Shown here one piece after another: positions 10,894-22,604 of a stretch of DNA of 64,000 nt; within the stretch, counting starts at the first letter, position 1; each line of letters begins with the position of its first letter. The stretch is from Raphanus sativus (Eukaryota; Streptophyta; Magnoliopsida; Brassicales; Brassicaceae), in NCBI RefSeq assembly GCF_000801105.2, contig NC_079515.1:7812001-7876000 (forward strand), given 5' to 3'. A model generated the notes under the pieces. It had not been told where the DNA came from. It did not search any database and saw only the letters and a list, made by a program, of their open reading frames with translations. The position numbers and the translations under genes were made by a program.

Positions 10894-11591
10894 ACCTCAG
10901 ATATAAAATTCACTTTAAAATTATGTAATAATTATTTTAAAAAATTAAACTTTGTAATGTACAAAATCAAAATCAAAACACATTGTTTATTTAAACACAT
11001 TAGTACACATTGTTTATTTAAACACATTAGAACACATTTTTATTTCTCAAAATTTAAAATTAGTACACATAGCAATCATGTATAACATTTATTACGAACA
11101 AAGATAAAAAAAATTGACATCCGCTCAGTCGAGCGGGTCATGATCTAGTGTAACTTTATATTAAAAAACATGAACATGGCATGCTTCATATAACCCATAT
11201 AATAAAGAGTGGGAATTAAATGTAATCATAATGGTAAGCTGGTAGCTATGAAACTGAGAAGCAGTTTCGTGATGATGGACGCAACGTTTTGGTAGTCTCT
11301 CACTCCTCTGGGATTGTATTTAGCACGTGCGATTCACGTGGATCGCGAAAAGTTGAATTTTTTAGTTTTCATCTTTCAACAACATATGAAGTTTACGAGG
11401 ATCTTTCTTTTTTGCTGGGCAAAACATTACGAGAATAGAAGTGTCATTGCTCAGCTTGCTATAGCCCCGATGATTTGACCTAACTATCATACATACGTTT
11501 AGGATACTCCGTTTGTTATCTCACTTTCACTATATGTGTATCCCACTTTATGTAAATCAAAATAACTTATAAATATGGACAAATCTTTAAA

Positions 11592-11870
11592 ATAGCATTT
11601 TTTAAAGTTTTATCACAAAATAACACTCAAAAAATAAAATGACCAAAATAATACATTTTTGTTTTGAAAATTTTCATTTTTATTTTTTATTTTTAAAAAT
11701 TTGAGTACATTCCTAAAATTCTACCTTTTAACTCTAAACCTTAAATTTTAGATTAATTAACCTAAAAATTATAAATACATATTTACCCTTCAATAAAATT
11801 TCTTTTGGTTATTTTATTCCTTATGATACTATTTTTGTGACAAAACTTGATTTGGTGCTATTTTTGTTTT
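11592..11870. mobile_element. inverted-repeat (MITE-like) element
   Basis: The left arm (AAAATAGCATTTTTTAAAGT... TATCACAAAATAACAC ... AAATGACCAAAAT) and the right arm read in reverse (AAAAATAGCACCAAATCAAG... TGTCACAAAAATAG ... AAATAACCAAAAG) match over about 65 bp. The ends and target duplication are not sharp. No ORF is present. Confidence 0.6.
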
Positions 11871-12247
11871 TTTATAAGTATCTTGAATTTCAAAGGTAAA
11901 ATCTATTTCAGGATAAAAAATCCATATTAATACATTGTTCTGTGCCAGGTGCCTCAAAACTCTGAATCTACACATAACGTTAGTGTTTGAGATTAAGAAA
12001 AAACTTCTATTCTCAGATATATAGTTCATATATACGTTCTATTCTCGATGTATCGTTCATGTATAAGTTACGATCATCTAAGATAGCTTTGACGTTTAAA
12101 AGTACATGCATGGCAATGGCATAAGAAAATTAATTTTAATTCATCAGAGGTCAATTATCGCAACTGGAAAAGACCATAGTCATTATGTCAAATGTTTCCA
12201 GTCCAAGTGTTAAAATTAATTATAATACACATTGTGGTTTCGGGCAT

Positions 12248-12296
12248 CGAAGAATTTGAACTTTTTTTTTTTGAACCTTACGAAGAATTTGAACTT
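12248..12296. repeat. micro-insertion flanked by 16-bp direct repeats
   Basis: CGAAGAATTTGAACTT occurs at 12248-12263 and 12281-12296. The 17 bases between are nine T followed by GAACCTTA. This looks like a severely truncated retroposon (poly-A tail on the minus strand) with its target duplication. Confidence 0.6.
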
Positions 12297-13313
12297 CGGT
12301 TCGAACTTTCTGATAATTAAGAAAATGGGTAGGTAGACTCACTGTATTGGTATCCCAACTCCACCGTCCTAGTTATGCAAAACCTAACGGTGCGACAAAC
12401 ATTAGTTAAACAAATGAAATAATGTTTTAAAAAATAACACAACTATTATTTGTGTGCCAGCAACCATATATAATTAACATGATAAATCGTTTTGACGAAT
12501 TCGGATGTACATGACTAGCCACTATCTAATACACTAATTGTGAATACGATAAAAATATTAATATTTCATCATGAGAGTCACTTTCTTTCATGGCCTGATC
12601 TTACTATTTCCACTTTAATTTTTTTGAATAGGATTCGATTCAAATAAAAAAGGATTAGTTACATTGAATTCTGTGAAATCCAAATGGACAAGCCAACCAC
12701 GACCATCGTTGCCTGGATTGACTCGGTTAAGTTCATTCTATTTTAATTTAATTGTATTTATGCACACAAATTAGAAAATATGTAATTTTACATATTTTCT
12801 AAACAAAAACATTACTGTTTATACATCTAACCATATTTCAATCAATAAAAGAATATATTAAAACTTATGTAACATATAAAATTGATAAATTTTTCACTAA
12901 ATTTTAAAATGATATTTATTTTCAAAAAAATACCCTAAAATTATAACTAAAATACAAAGTATAATATTAGCTAAATTACCTAATTTGAGAGCCGGAATAG
13001 TTTTTCTTTAACAGAAAAAACATTAGCTAAATTAATAAAACCAAAAAATGGAGCTGTCATATTAGGCCGAGTACGTAGATCACAGTGAAGCCATCTCAGC
13101 AAAAACAAATTAAATCATAATTAATCCAACGGCTGAAATCATTAATGAAATTTCAAAAAAGAGTTAACACGAGGGAAAAGGCTGTCTGACAGCCAGGTCA
13201 CGTTATCTTTACCTGTGGCCGAAATGATTCGTCTCTGTCAAATATCTTTTTTTTTTACTTAAATTTTTTTTTTGAATGGCCGAAAAGAAAGTTGAACAGA
13301 TAAAACCCGCCTT

Positions 13314-13320
13314 TATAAAT
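13314..13320 (+). promoter_or_regulatory. TATA box of the actin gene
   Basis: TATAAAT at 13314-13320 precedes a pyrimidine-rich leader and the leader-intron donor at 13489. Spacing fits a start of transcription near 13345-13350. Confidence 0.55.
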
Positions 13321-13488
13321 TCAACTAACAATTCTTTTCCACCCTTTGAATTGATTGTTCATCGGCCGTTTATCATCTCCTGCGAGAAGAGAGAGAGAAG
13401 GAAGGAAGCTTATAGCGGAATCTCCTTTGGTTCCTCGTTTCTTCTTCCGATCTCATCTTCTTCTTCTTCCGATCTTTCTCCTTCAAAG

Positions 13489-13964
13489 GTATACTTTCTG
13501 GATCTACCTTATCTCTTGGATCTAGATGTTGTTTTCCTGAATTTGGTAGAGATCTGGAACTTGAATTTGGATCTACGAAACTCTCTTTAGTCGTTTGACA
13601 TTCCTAGAAATCGATTTCAGTTGACCGATCGCTCGATCGAGTCACAAGGATTTGTATTGACTTTGATCTTGATCTCAATAGGGATAGATCCAGATTCAGA
13701 TCATCTGGTTTTCATTTGTAGATGTCGATTGAAATCTCAACTGTTACGGATAGTTGAAGTTTTGAGTAGCGATTGAGGGAAGCTACATCATAAAATTTTC
13801 CTAATGAACTATGCTCTGTTTATGGATGTGTTGAAGTTGCAAGATTATCGATTTTTAGGAATATATCTAGTGTCATACACGTTGAATTGGAAACTATTTA
13901 TGATCAGTTCTTGGTTCAGTCAGGGTTCATTTTCAGAGTATTCAACTATTTATGTTTTGTGCAG
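13489..13964 (+). promoter_or_regulatory. 5'-UTR (leader) intron of the actin gene
   Basis: The donor CAAAG|GTATAC lies at 13488/13489 and the acceptor TGTGCAG ends at 13964, twelve bases before the ATG. Plant actin genes of the ACT2/ACT8 class characteristically have one such intron in the leader, which boosts expression (established for the family; here inferred from sequence). Confidence 0.75.
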
Positions 13965-13976
13965 CTTATTAAAAAA

Positions 13977-15360
<1,384 letters not shown>

Positions 15361-16030
15361 GCTGTATCAAGGAGAAGGCTAAAAGATGGGTTTTATGATT
15401 TTTTCTTTTATATTTGCTTTCTCCATTTGTTTGTTTCATTTCCCTTTGATTTCGTTTATGTGTGTGACAAACTCTCTGGGTTTTACATTACGTCTGCGTT
15501 TCAAGAAACTTTTGCTTTTTAGTCCATTGTTTTGTAGCCCTGAGTGATCGAATTGATATATGCCTCTTTATTCCTTATTTTTCCATAATTTCTTTCTAAA
15601 CTGGGAAGAAAGAACCTTTGCATTGTTAATAACTTAATATAACTATTGTATGAGATACCACTATTTGGCATCACCCTGTTGGTATATCAAGAGTGAGTCT
15701 GAATGATTGAGCATGAAAGCAGAACTAACTATCGTCTATTGTAAGTTGTGACATTTCAGTGATGAATGTTACTTAGCTAAAGTAGATTTGACACAATAAG
15801 ATACTAACCGCTACAATTCTAATGGGATACCAATAAACCATTCCAAGCATGTCGTCGTGGTTACTATTTGATTTATAATCCTTTTACATGATGTACATTG
15901 TACATTATAATAATGTTACTGGAATTTTGAATTGATTTTAATATATATCAACACATTTGGCTATACCTTGATTCCCCGGATTGGGTCCATATGGTTATTT
16001 CCGGGTTTAGGGTTCAACAGAAAATAACCG

Positions 16031-16269
16031 CTTAGCATCATTAATCCTAAATTATTAAGTGGGATGCTTAAAAAACATTTTTTATCTGAAAAAGAAAAAT
16101 TAAAAAAAGAACCAATTAGCAGCTTGTTCACCGACAAACAGTTCAAGCAACATCACTTTCAAACGCTTACTTAAGCACTTTCATCATCTTCTACTCTTTC
16201 TCTTTCTTTTTTTTTAACTAAAAAAATTATTAAGCACTCCTTAAGCAACCAGGGTTAATGGTGCTCTTA
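16031..16269. mobile_element. MITE-like element with imperfect terminal inverted repeats
   Basis: The left side (CTTAGCATCATTAATCCT ... TTAAGTGGGATGCTTA) matches the right side read in reverse (TAAGAGCACCATTAACCCT ... TTAAGGAGTGCTTA) over about 45 bp. No coding capacity. The target duplication is not clear, so the superfamily is not assigned. Confidence 0.6.
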
Positions 16270-16453
16270 GGTCTTATTCGGGTTTTATATATGTTCAAAT
16301 CGATTCATTCAATAACATTTTAGATTCATATATTTTATAACTATGATTATTATCTATTTAGGATCCAAACTCTTTTAGGTTTACTTAATAATACATAATT
16401 CAAAATACACATCATTAAACATATTATTCTATAAACTCCTTTTTAATATTTTA

Positions 16454-16485
16454 CTAGATTATGATCCGTCCTTTCAAAGGGCGGG
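16454..16485 (-). mobile_element. 3' terminus of a minus-strand Helitron
   Basis: Read on the minus strand, a CCGCCC-TTTGAAA-GGACGG hairpin (16466-16484) is followed by ATCATAAT and the terminal CTAG (16454-16457) next to a host T. This is the same organisation as the end at 11148. I could not find a matching 5' TC...ATTAAAA end to the right, so only the terminus is claimed. Confidence 0.5.
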
Positions 16486-17549
16486 TATATTTTTGTTTTA
16501 ATATCTTTTTTTGAAATTTAATTTTCATTTTTAATTTATAATCATATTTATGTTTTTGTAATTATATTTATTTATAAATCTTAATCAAAATTTGTTTTGT
16601 CAATTTTATAAAATAATTTCAATTTAAAAGTTGATCTCGCAAACACTTTTTTTCTTCGTCTATTCAAATTTGTCTACAATCATAGTTGTCTATTCAAATT
16701 TTGACCCACACTTCAAGCACATAAATTCATGAATTTAAATTGAAGCTTTATTTTGAGATATAAAATATACTGAATTTTTTAGTTTGTCATATATATATAT
16801 AGTTCCAACCGATAACATGAAAAAATAATTACTTGGACTGAATTAATATCAACTGGACATGTTCTAAATTTAATAGTATCGACATTACAATATCACCGGC
16901 TTAAAAGATTCTGGAGTCAACTATATAATTAAGCCAATAAAAATAAAAATGATAATGTTTTAATACACGCTTAAAAGTGCAGGATATTTTATGATTTAAA
17001 ACTTTATTAATAATTTAACAAACTTTTTTTTAATTTGTAAGGATTTTGTCTATTTAAAATATTTTAGTATTTAAATCACCGGTCTTAAATCCGATTCGGA
17101 GCTATGGTCGAACCTATAAACCCAGTCATTCAATATGTTAATCTGGTTTGAGTTTCAATATTTATAACTATAATATTTTAGTTATAAATATATTATATAT
17201 ATTATTTTTTAGAAAAATTAAATTGAAAAATTATTTTGAAAAAACAATAACCAGCAGATCCAGCAGGTTATCTATAAAACTAAACAGGATAGATGCGAAT
17301 ATAAATTTATGTGTTTGTGGGTTGTGGAATCAGATTTTTTCAGAAAAAAAAAAGAAAAAAGAAATCTGTAGATTGGCGGATCAAACGGGGCGGGTTTGAC
17401 CCGAAACCCAGCCGTAATTACCATCTCCATCCACATTTCTTCTTTCTCACTCTCTTCCACTGCTTGACTCACAACCCAGCCGTAATTACCATCTCCATCC
17501 CCATTTATTCTCTCTCTCTTCTCTTTTCTTCTCTGCGATTGCTTCATTG

Positions 17550-18197
17550 ATGGATAATTCTAGTGAAAAACAGATCAAAAGGTAATCATCTATATCTCCT
17601 CTTTTCCATGTCTCTTAGCTGATTTCTCAATCCAATTTCTCAGGTTTTTATTTGTCTCAAAAATTCTTCATGCTCTTTACGTCACTGCCCTGGTGACTGG
17701 ACTAGTGTTTACCGGCTTTGCTGTAGGAAGGGATGACAACAAAACGATTCATCATCCACCTCCACCTCCACCTCCACATTCTTCTTCAGTTTCTGCCCCA
17801 CCACCCTCATCTCCTAAAGATTACAGATCTAATGGACGTCTGATCTTCTTTGGGGTAACTTTAACTGGTTACCTTATGTTGAAGGCATGGGAGATCACTA
17901 TTAGGATTGAATGGTTTAAGTTCAAGTTGTTTGTGGATAGAAGTAGCCTATTATGTGGGTGCATTTCCCTGATTGCCCTGATATGGTTAACAACCATAGT
18001 CCTATTGAAGGTTTTTTTAGTTCACTTTTTCACTTTCTATTTTAGTTATGTTTGATATTCATGGAAATTTTATGGTTAGGTTATTAACAATGTCGTTTTG
18101 TGTGTTTATTGTGCAGTGGGAATGTAAATTTCTTGATCAAACATACTCAAAAAATAATTCAAATATTTTTTTTTGCAAATCTCATACTTATTTATGA
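17550..18197 (+). CDS. unrecognised small membrane protein with proline-rich loop
   Basis: The proposed exons 17550-17581, 17644-18010 and 18117-18197 give 159 residues in frame through two GT-AG introns. The product starts MDNSSEKQIKRFLFVSKI. Visible segments: a first hydrophobic stretch (about residues 17-38), a loop with histidines and a run of seven prolines, a second hydrophobic stretch (LIFFGVTLTGYLMLKAW), and a third (LLCGCISLIALIWLTTIVLL). The last exon is AT-rich and less certain. I do not recognise the family; the layout suggests a small multi-pass membrane protein. From memory, Arabidopsis has no gene of this kind between ACT2 and ISY1, so it may be a lineage-specific insertion or a fragment of a larger gene. 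Function is not assigned. Confidence 0.5.
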
Positions 18198-19815
18198 GAA
18201 TTCTATAAGAAATGCAATCCATATATAACTTACTCATTTTTCTCTATGAAAGATAAATTTGGTTATGAAGACATTCACTAATGTCTACTTGAGGTATATG
18301 TATATAGTTGCCGGCTTTGAAATTAAATATTTGACATTTTTCAAAAGTTAAAATTCTTCTACTAGCCGAAAGTAAGATTTTGTTGAACAACATGTTTAAT
18401 ATATGTTTTGGTCACATAAGTTGATTAATTATTCATTATTCTCGTTATTGGCTAGAGTCTTGTTACAAATATAATATCACTTTTTGTTTTGGTTTATTAA
18501 TTTATTTTGTTTAAACTGTTTTTTTCACATTGATAATATTTTTCTAAATAATTATTATTCTCCTATTTTACTTCATTTTTGTTTCTTTGTTGACTAGTGA
18601 TTTTTTTTTTACATAAATGTTTCTAAAATTTAAAATCATCTTTCTAAATAATTCAACCAATATATTATTAGTCTACAACTAATAACTTAAAAAATTGTAA
18701 TTAAGCTCAGCAATTTATTTTTAGAAATAATGTTTCATGCTTGTAAAGATAGAAACAAATTATTTTGACATACCCAAACTAGTAAATGATTTGAAATTTT
18801 TGTGTATTTTATATTGTCTTTGTTTAATTTTATGATACCCGGCAATAAACTAGATGTGAAGAAGTCTTCCAAAGCCTACTCTTTCTATTTTTTGTATTTA
18901 ATCTTTAAGGTTTAACATTAATTTAGAAAACACAAATTTATTAAGTTTATATTTTACATTGAAACATCATTGACTAATAGTCATAAAAATAAATAGATCA
19001 ATTTTTTTGCATTAAAAAATTAAAACATTATTTAAATTGAAGAAAAATAAAACATCATTTACTGAAACATATGGAGTATTATTTTTACCTAGAAACGATT
19101 TTTTCACTGATTTTGGTATTGAAAATATTTGATTCTGATACTACAAGGTTATATGATTTTTTATAGTAAATGGTATAGAGTTATGGGATTATTATAGTAA
19201 AGTTAGATCTATGTCTTACCCTAACAAATAAAATGATTCTCTACAAGAACAATAATCCAATAAAAATTATGTTAAACTTTTTGAAAAAATATTTGGTTAT
19301 TTTTGTATATATAAGTTACTAGAATACTTCTTCAAAGTTCACTAAAACAGAAATAGTGTTTAATATTCCTAAAAGAAAAATCATCAACTATTAGTATTAA
19401 ATACATGCTCAAAGATTTTAAAATTATTCATTCCCAAAACTAACAGAAGTCAAACTCATTCGTTTTGCTCTCTAAAAAACTTGTCAATCATCTTCACAAA
19501 TTTAAAACAAACCAAGTTGTTCTAGGTCCTATATAGAAGCACTTATTCCATACACGGGCCTTGTAAATAGAAAATATGAGTTAGTAAACTGGGCCGTAGA
19601 ATTGAGAAAATAAAAATGAAAAATAAATAAATTATTAAACAGTTATCCAGGAAAATATTATTAATCGTCAAATCTATCTTCCTCCCCTTCCCCGTCGCTC
19701 CTTCGTCCTCCAAAATTAGGGTTTAAGATCGAAACAACCTTTACAGAAAGAGTCGATTCGCTTCCCTTACTTCTTCTTCTTCTTTCTACTGTAATCGTAA
19801 CTCCGAAGATCCAAG
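18198..19815. other. AT-rich spacer and ISY1 promoter
   Basis: No gene is seen in 18198-19550. The final 270 bases hold two GGGCC motifs (about 19556 and 19592) and an ATTAGGGTTT telo-box (about 19717), a combination common in promoters of housekeeping genes. Confidence 0.5.
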
Positions 19816-20721
19816 ATGGCTCGTAACGAGGAGAAAGCGCAGTCGATGCTCAACAGGTTCGTCACCATGAAGGAGGCGGAGAACAAGAAACCAAAGGAGC
19901 GGCGTCCTTACCTCGCCTCAGAGTGCCGAGATCTCGCCGACGCGGACAAGTGGAGGCACCAGATCATGCGGGAGATCAGCCGCAAGGTCGCCGAGATCCA
20001 GAACGAAGGACTGGGCGAGCACCGGCTCCGCGACCTCAACGACGAGATCAACAAGCTGTTAAGAGAGAGATGGCACTGGGAGCGGCGCATCGTGGAGCTC
20101 GGAGGTCCTAACTACAATCGTCACGGCGCGAAGATGACGGATCTGGAAGGGAACATCATCGACGTGCCGAATACTAGTGGACGCGGACCTGGTTACCGTT
20201 ACTTTGGTGCGGCGAAGAAGCTTCCTGGAGTTAGGGAGCTTTTCGAGAAGCCTCCGGAGCTGAGGAAGAGGAGAACGAGGTACGATATTTATAAGAGGAT
20301 AGACGCGAGCTATTATGGTTATAGGGATGAGGAGGATGGGGTGTTGGAGGGGTTGGAGAAGGAAGCGGAGGGGGAGATGAGGAGGAGGGAGGTGGAGGAG
20401 TGGAGGAGGTTGGATGAGGTTAGGAAGGAGGCGAGGAAAGGGGCGAGTGAGGTTGTGAGGGTTGGAGTTGGTGCTGCGGCGAAGGAGGTGTTGTTTGAGG
20501 AGGAGGAGGATGTGGTGGAGGAGGAGAGGAGGGAGAGGGAGGAGGAGGAGGAGAAAGAGAAGGAGAGGGAGTTTGTGGTGCATGTTCCGTTGCCTGATGA
20601 GAAGGAGATTGAGAAGATGGTGTTGATGAAGAAGAAGATGGAGTTGCTTAGAGAGTATGCGAGTGATGATTTGGTTGAGCAGGAGAAGGAGGCTAAAGCT
20701 ATGCTCAATATCCACAGATAG
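19816..20721 (+). CDS. ISY1: pre-mRNA splicing factor ISY1 homologue
   Basis: An intronless gene encodes 301 residues. ISY1 is a component of the NineTeen complex/catalytic spliceosome; it affects the first catalytic step and proofreading in yeast. The sequence shows the conserved N-terminus MARNEEKAQSMLNRF, the helix WRHQIMREISRKVAEIQN, the block LRDLNDEINKLLRERWHWE and the glycine-rich RGPGYRYFGAAKKLPGVREL. These are followed by a long charged C-terminal region rich in Glu/Arg (about residues 175-265), predicted coiled coil, and a final KAMLNI.R motif. The coding sequence in the charged half is a purine-rich (GAGGAG-type) tract, which creates long antisense open frames that are shadows. It lies after the actin gene, as recalled for At3g18780-At3g18790. 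Confidence 0.93.
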   Translation: MARNEEKAQSMLNRFVTMKEAENKKPKERRPYLASECRDLADADKWRHQIMREISRKVAEIQNEGLGEHRLRDLNDEINKLLRERWHWERRIVELGGPNYNRHGAKMTDLEGNIIDVPNTSGRGPGYRYFGAAKKLPGVRELFEKPPELRKRRTRYDIYKRIDASYYGYRDEEDGVLEGLEKEAEGEMRRREVEEWRRLDEVRKEARKGASEVVRVGVGAAAKEVLFEEEEDVVEEERREREEEEEKEKEREFVVHVPLPDEKEIEKMVLMKKKMELLREYASDDLVEQEKEAKAMLNIHR

Positions 20722-21519
20722 AATTCAACTAGGTGATGCTCAATAATATCTATATAGCTTTTAGTATCTTTTAAGTACACTAGCTTAGAAACCGATTGAT
20801 CCTTCATGAGTAATTGGTTTAGTTTTGGGAATAGTATTTATACTGTGAACTTTGCTTAGTTTTAGTAGATGTAGAGGATCTTCTTTTTCTACTGTAATAT
20901 CTTGATGAATCTGTGAGACTGATAAATCTTTATACTCTATCAGGTTCATTCACTCGGATGCGCTGTTGTGATGACAAAACCATGTGATCAACCTAAAGAA
21001 GCGATGGAACGAAGTGAGGGGACATAATGTTGGAACAATGAGTCATGGAAACAAACTCGTATTTTCTTATGCTACCTCTACTTTATAGTTTTGTCTGTAT
21101 TTTAATTTCTTTGGCGGTCACAGAAGCACTTCTTACTATTGATCGCCAATCACTTTATGAATCTGATTTCTTCTTCCTTGTCACAACGAGAACCAAAATC
21201 CAGTGTTAAGTTTTAAGTCAGATGCAGAAACATAAGTTGAAACTATCCACTAGCATTTGTCTACGTGTTAGCAGACAGATATAACAAATTCTTTACTGTT
21301 CATTCTCAAAAGACTTGTGTGTGTGTACCTGTGACAAAAACCAAACTCCATTTATTAATAACACCGTTGAGATGAGATGTAATGTTGGATATGGTAAATA
21401 ATCACATGTGTCTAGAGATACGAACCACACCCACATGTTCACCCACTCAATCCCAAACTCACTCTCTCTCCAGAACACAAACGCACTTTTGTCTCTCTTC
21501 TCAACTTCTCAGTCCTCCA
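20722..21519. other. ISY1 3' UTR and promoter of the next gene
   Basis: No further gene is visible. The last 100 bases are rich in CT/CA pyrimidine tracts typical of a 5' leader. Confidence 0.5.
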
Positions 21520-22122
21520 ATGGCGGACTACGAAGACGAGATTGACCAGCAGAACCAATCTTTCATCCCCAAAGAAACAGCTCTACAAGCTCTAAACACC
21601 ATAATCCAGCTCCACTTCGAGAAAACTCTCGAGAAGAAACGAGCCATCGACCACCAGAAGAAGAAGCTCCACAAGCTATTCCAGCTCTTCTTCATCTTCC
21701 TCGCCGTCATCTTCTTCTCCCTCACCCAACCCTCAGGCCGTCTCCACTGCCGCCATTGCTGGGCGCCAATCCTCTTCCTCTCCTTCTCCCATCTCTTCTT
21801 CTACGTCTCCGTAGCTCAGACCCTCCGCTGCATCAACGGCTTCAAGTACCAGCGTCGCTGCCACAAGCTCACTCTCGGCCTCGCCACACACAAGCTCCGT
21901 TTCATCAAGTCGCGTATAGCCGCTGGAGATTTCCTCGGCGGTGGCGGCGGAGAAGACGAGGTCTCAGCCTCGGCTGCTGCTTGGGATCTGGAGGTTCCGT
22001 ATCAGGAGCCACCGGATAGCTACTTTGGAAAGTTTAAGAGAAACTGGGCTCTCTACTTTGGCTTCTTGATCCTTCTTTACACTTTCATGATCTCCTTCTC
22101 TGTAGTCATCCTCTGTTTCTGA
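21520..22122 (+). CDS. conserved plant transmembrane protein of unknown function
   Basis: A single exon encodes 200 residues from MADYEDEIDQQNQSF to FSVVILCF. An N-terminal region predicted helical and charged (EKTLEKKRAIDHQKKKLHK, about residues 40-58) precedes three or four hydrophobic segments: LFQLFFIFLAVIFFSL (59-74), ILFLSFSHLFFYVSVA (about 88-103) and a C-terminal pair YFGFLILLYTFMISFSVVIL (about 178-198). A glycine-rich linker GGGGGEDE lies near residue 148. It occupies the place of recalled Arabidopsis At3g18800, an uncharacterised protein. An upstream in-frame ATG at 21382 is ignored because it lies in a low-complexity leader. Function is unknown; a membrane role is inferred only from hydrophobicity. 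Confidence 0.8.
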   Translation: MADYEDEIDQQNQSFIPKETALQALNTIIQLHFEKTLEKKRAIDHQKKKLHKLFQLFFIFLAVIFFSLTQPSGRLHCRHCWAPILFLSFSHLFFYVSVAQTLRCINGFKYQRRCHKLTLGLATHKLRFIKSRIAAGDFLGGGGGEDEVSASAAAWDLEVPYQEPPDSYFGKFKRNWALYFGFLILLYTFMISFSVVILCF

Positions 22123-22604
22123 TTATTTATCTCCTAGAGTGTCGCTATTTCGTTTTTTTTCACATTACCCTTCTGCTTCTTTATCATTCATTAGTCTTCA
22201 GCTTAGAAGGGATCATTAAAAGTTCGAAGCTTTTCATGATTTGATTCATTAAAAAAGACGATGTAGAGATAAGGGATCAAGAAAAGTTAGAAACTTTTAA
22301 TCTGAATTCAACTGAGATGATTTGATTCATTTCATGTTTTGAAACATTAGCTTAGAGACATTTAGCATTAATAATCAATTAATCACAATCAAAAAGATTC
22401 TATCTTTTCTTCATACAGACACAAACATAAATGTACAACGGTCAGAAGCTGACAAAATAAAAATAAAAAAAAGTTGTAAAAAAGTTTCATAAGGAAACAA
22501 AAACATAAACAGAGAAAGGTTGGTTGGTTTGTTTGTTTGAATCTAAAAGCTAAGTCAAAGCTCTTTGTCTAGGAGTTGTTATGTTGTTGTTAGCTACTCC
22601 TCTA
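22123..22604. other. tail-to-tail 3' UTR interval
   Basis: Convergent ends of the membrane-protein gene and PERK6. No other feature is seen except a short inexact repeat (GGGATCA.. near 22209 and 22272). Confidence 0.5.

Larger units (their letters stand above)
8520..11148 (+). mobile_element. candidate non-autonomous Helitron carrying an OB-fold gene
   Basis: The left end starts TCTATCTTATTAAAACA after a host A, matching the 5' TC...ATTAAAA start of Brassicaceae Helitrons. The right end has a perfect 6-bp hairpin CCGCTC-AGTC-GAGCGG (11121-11136) followed 8 bases later by the terminal CTAG (11145-11148) and a host T. No target duplication is expected for Helitrons and none is seen. The 2.6-kb interior holds an AT-rich minisatellite (about 8750-8990), 80-bp tandem repeats (9205-9364), a nested foldback element (9424-10108) and an RPA-like gene (10431-10893). 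No Rep/helicase is present, so it would need help in trans. The pairing of these particular ends is inference. Confidence 0.6.
11149..13313. other. AT-rich spacer upstream of actin
   Basis: It contains a MITE-like inverted-repeat element (about 11592-11870) and a tiny homopolymer insertion with direct repeats (12248-12296). The last ~250 bases before the actin leader act as its presumed promoter. No gene is seen. Confidence 0.5.
15361..17549. other. spacer with mobile-element remnants
   Basis: After the actin 3' UTR come a MITE-like element (16031-16269), a minus-strand Helitron 3' terminus (16454-16485) and AT-rich sequence. Just before the next gene lies a ~32-bp direct duplication (about 17404 and 17473, core 'acccagccgtaattaccatc'). 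Confidence 0.5.

Noticed and set aside
20059..20807. Long antisense open frames opposite ISY1
   Set aside because: They arise from the purine-rich (GAG/AGG) codons of the charged ISY1 C-terminus read backwards, giving Leu/Ser/Pro-rich translations without any domain.
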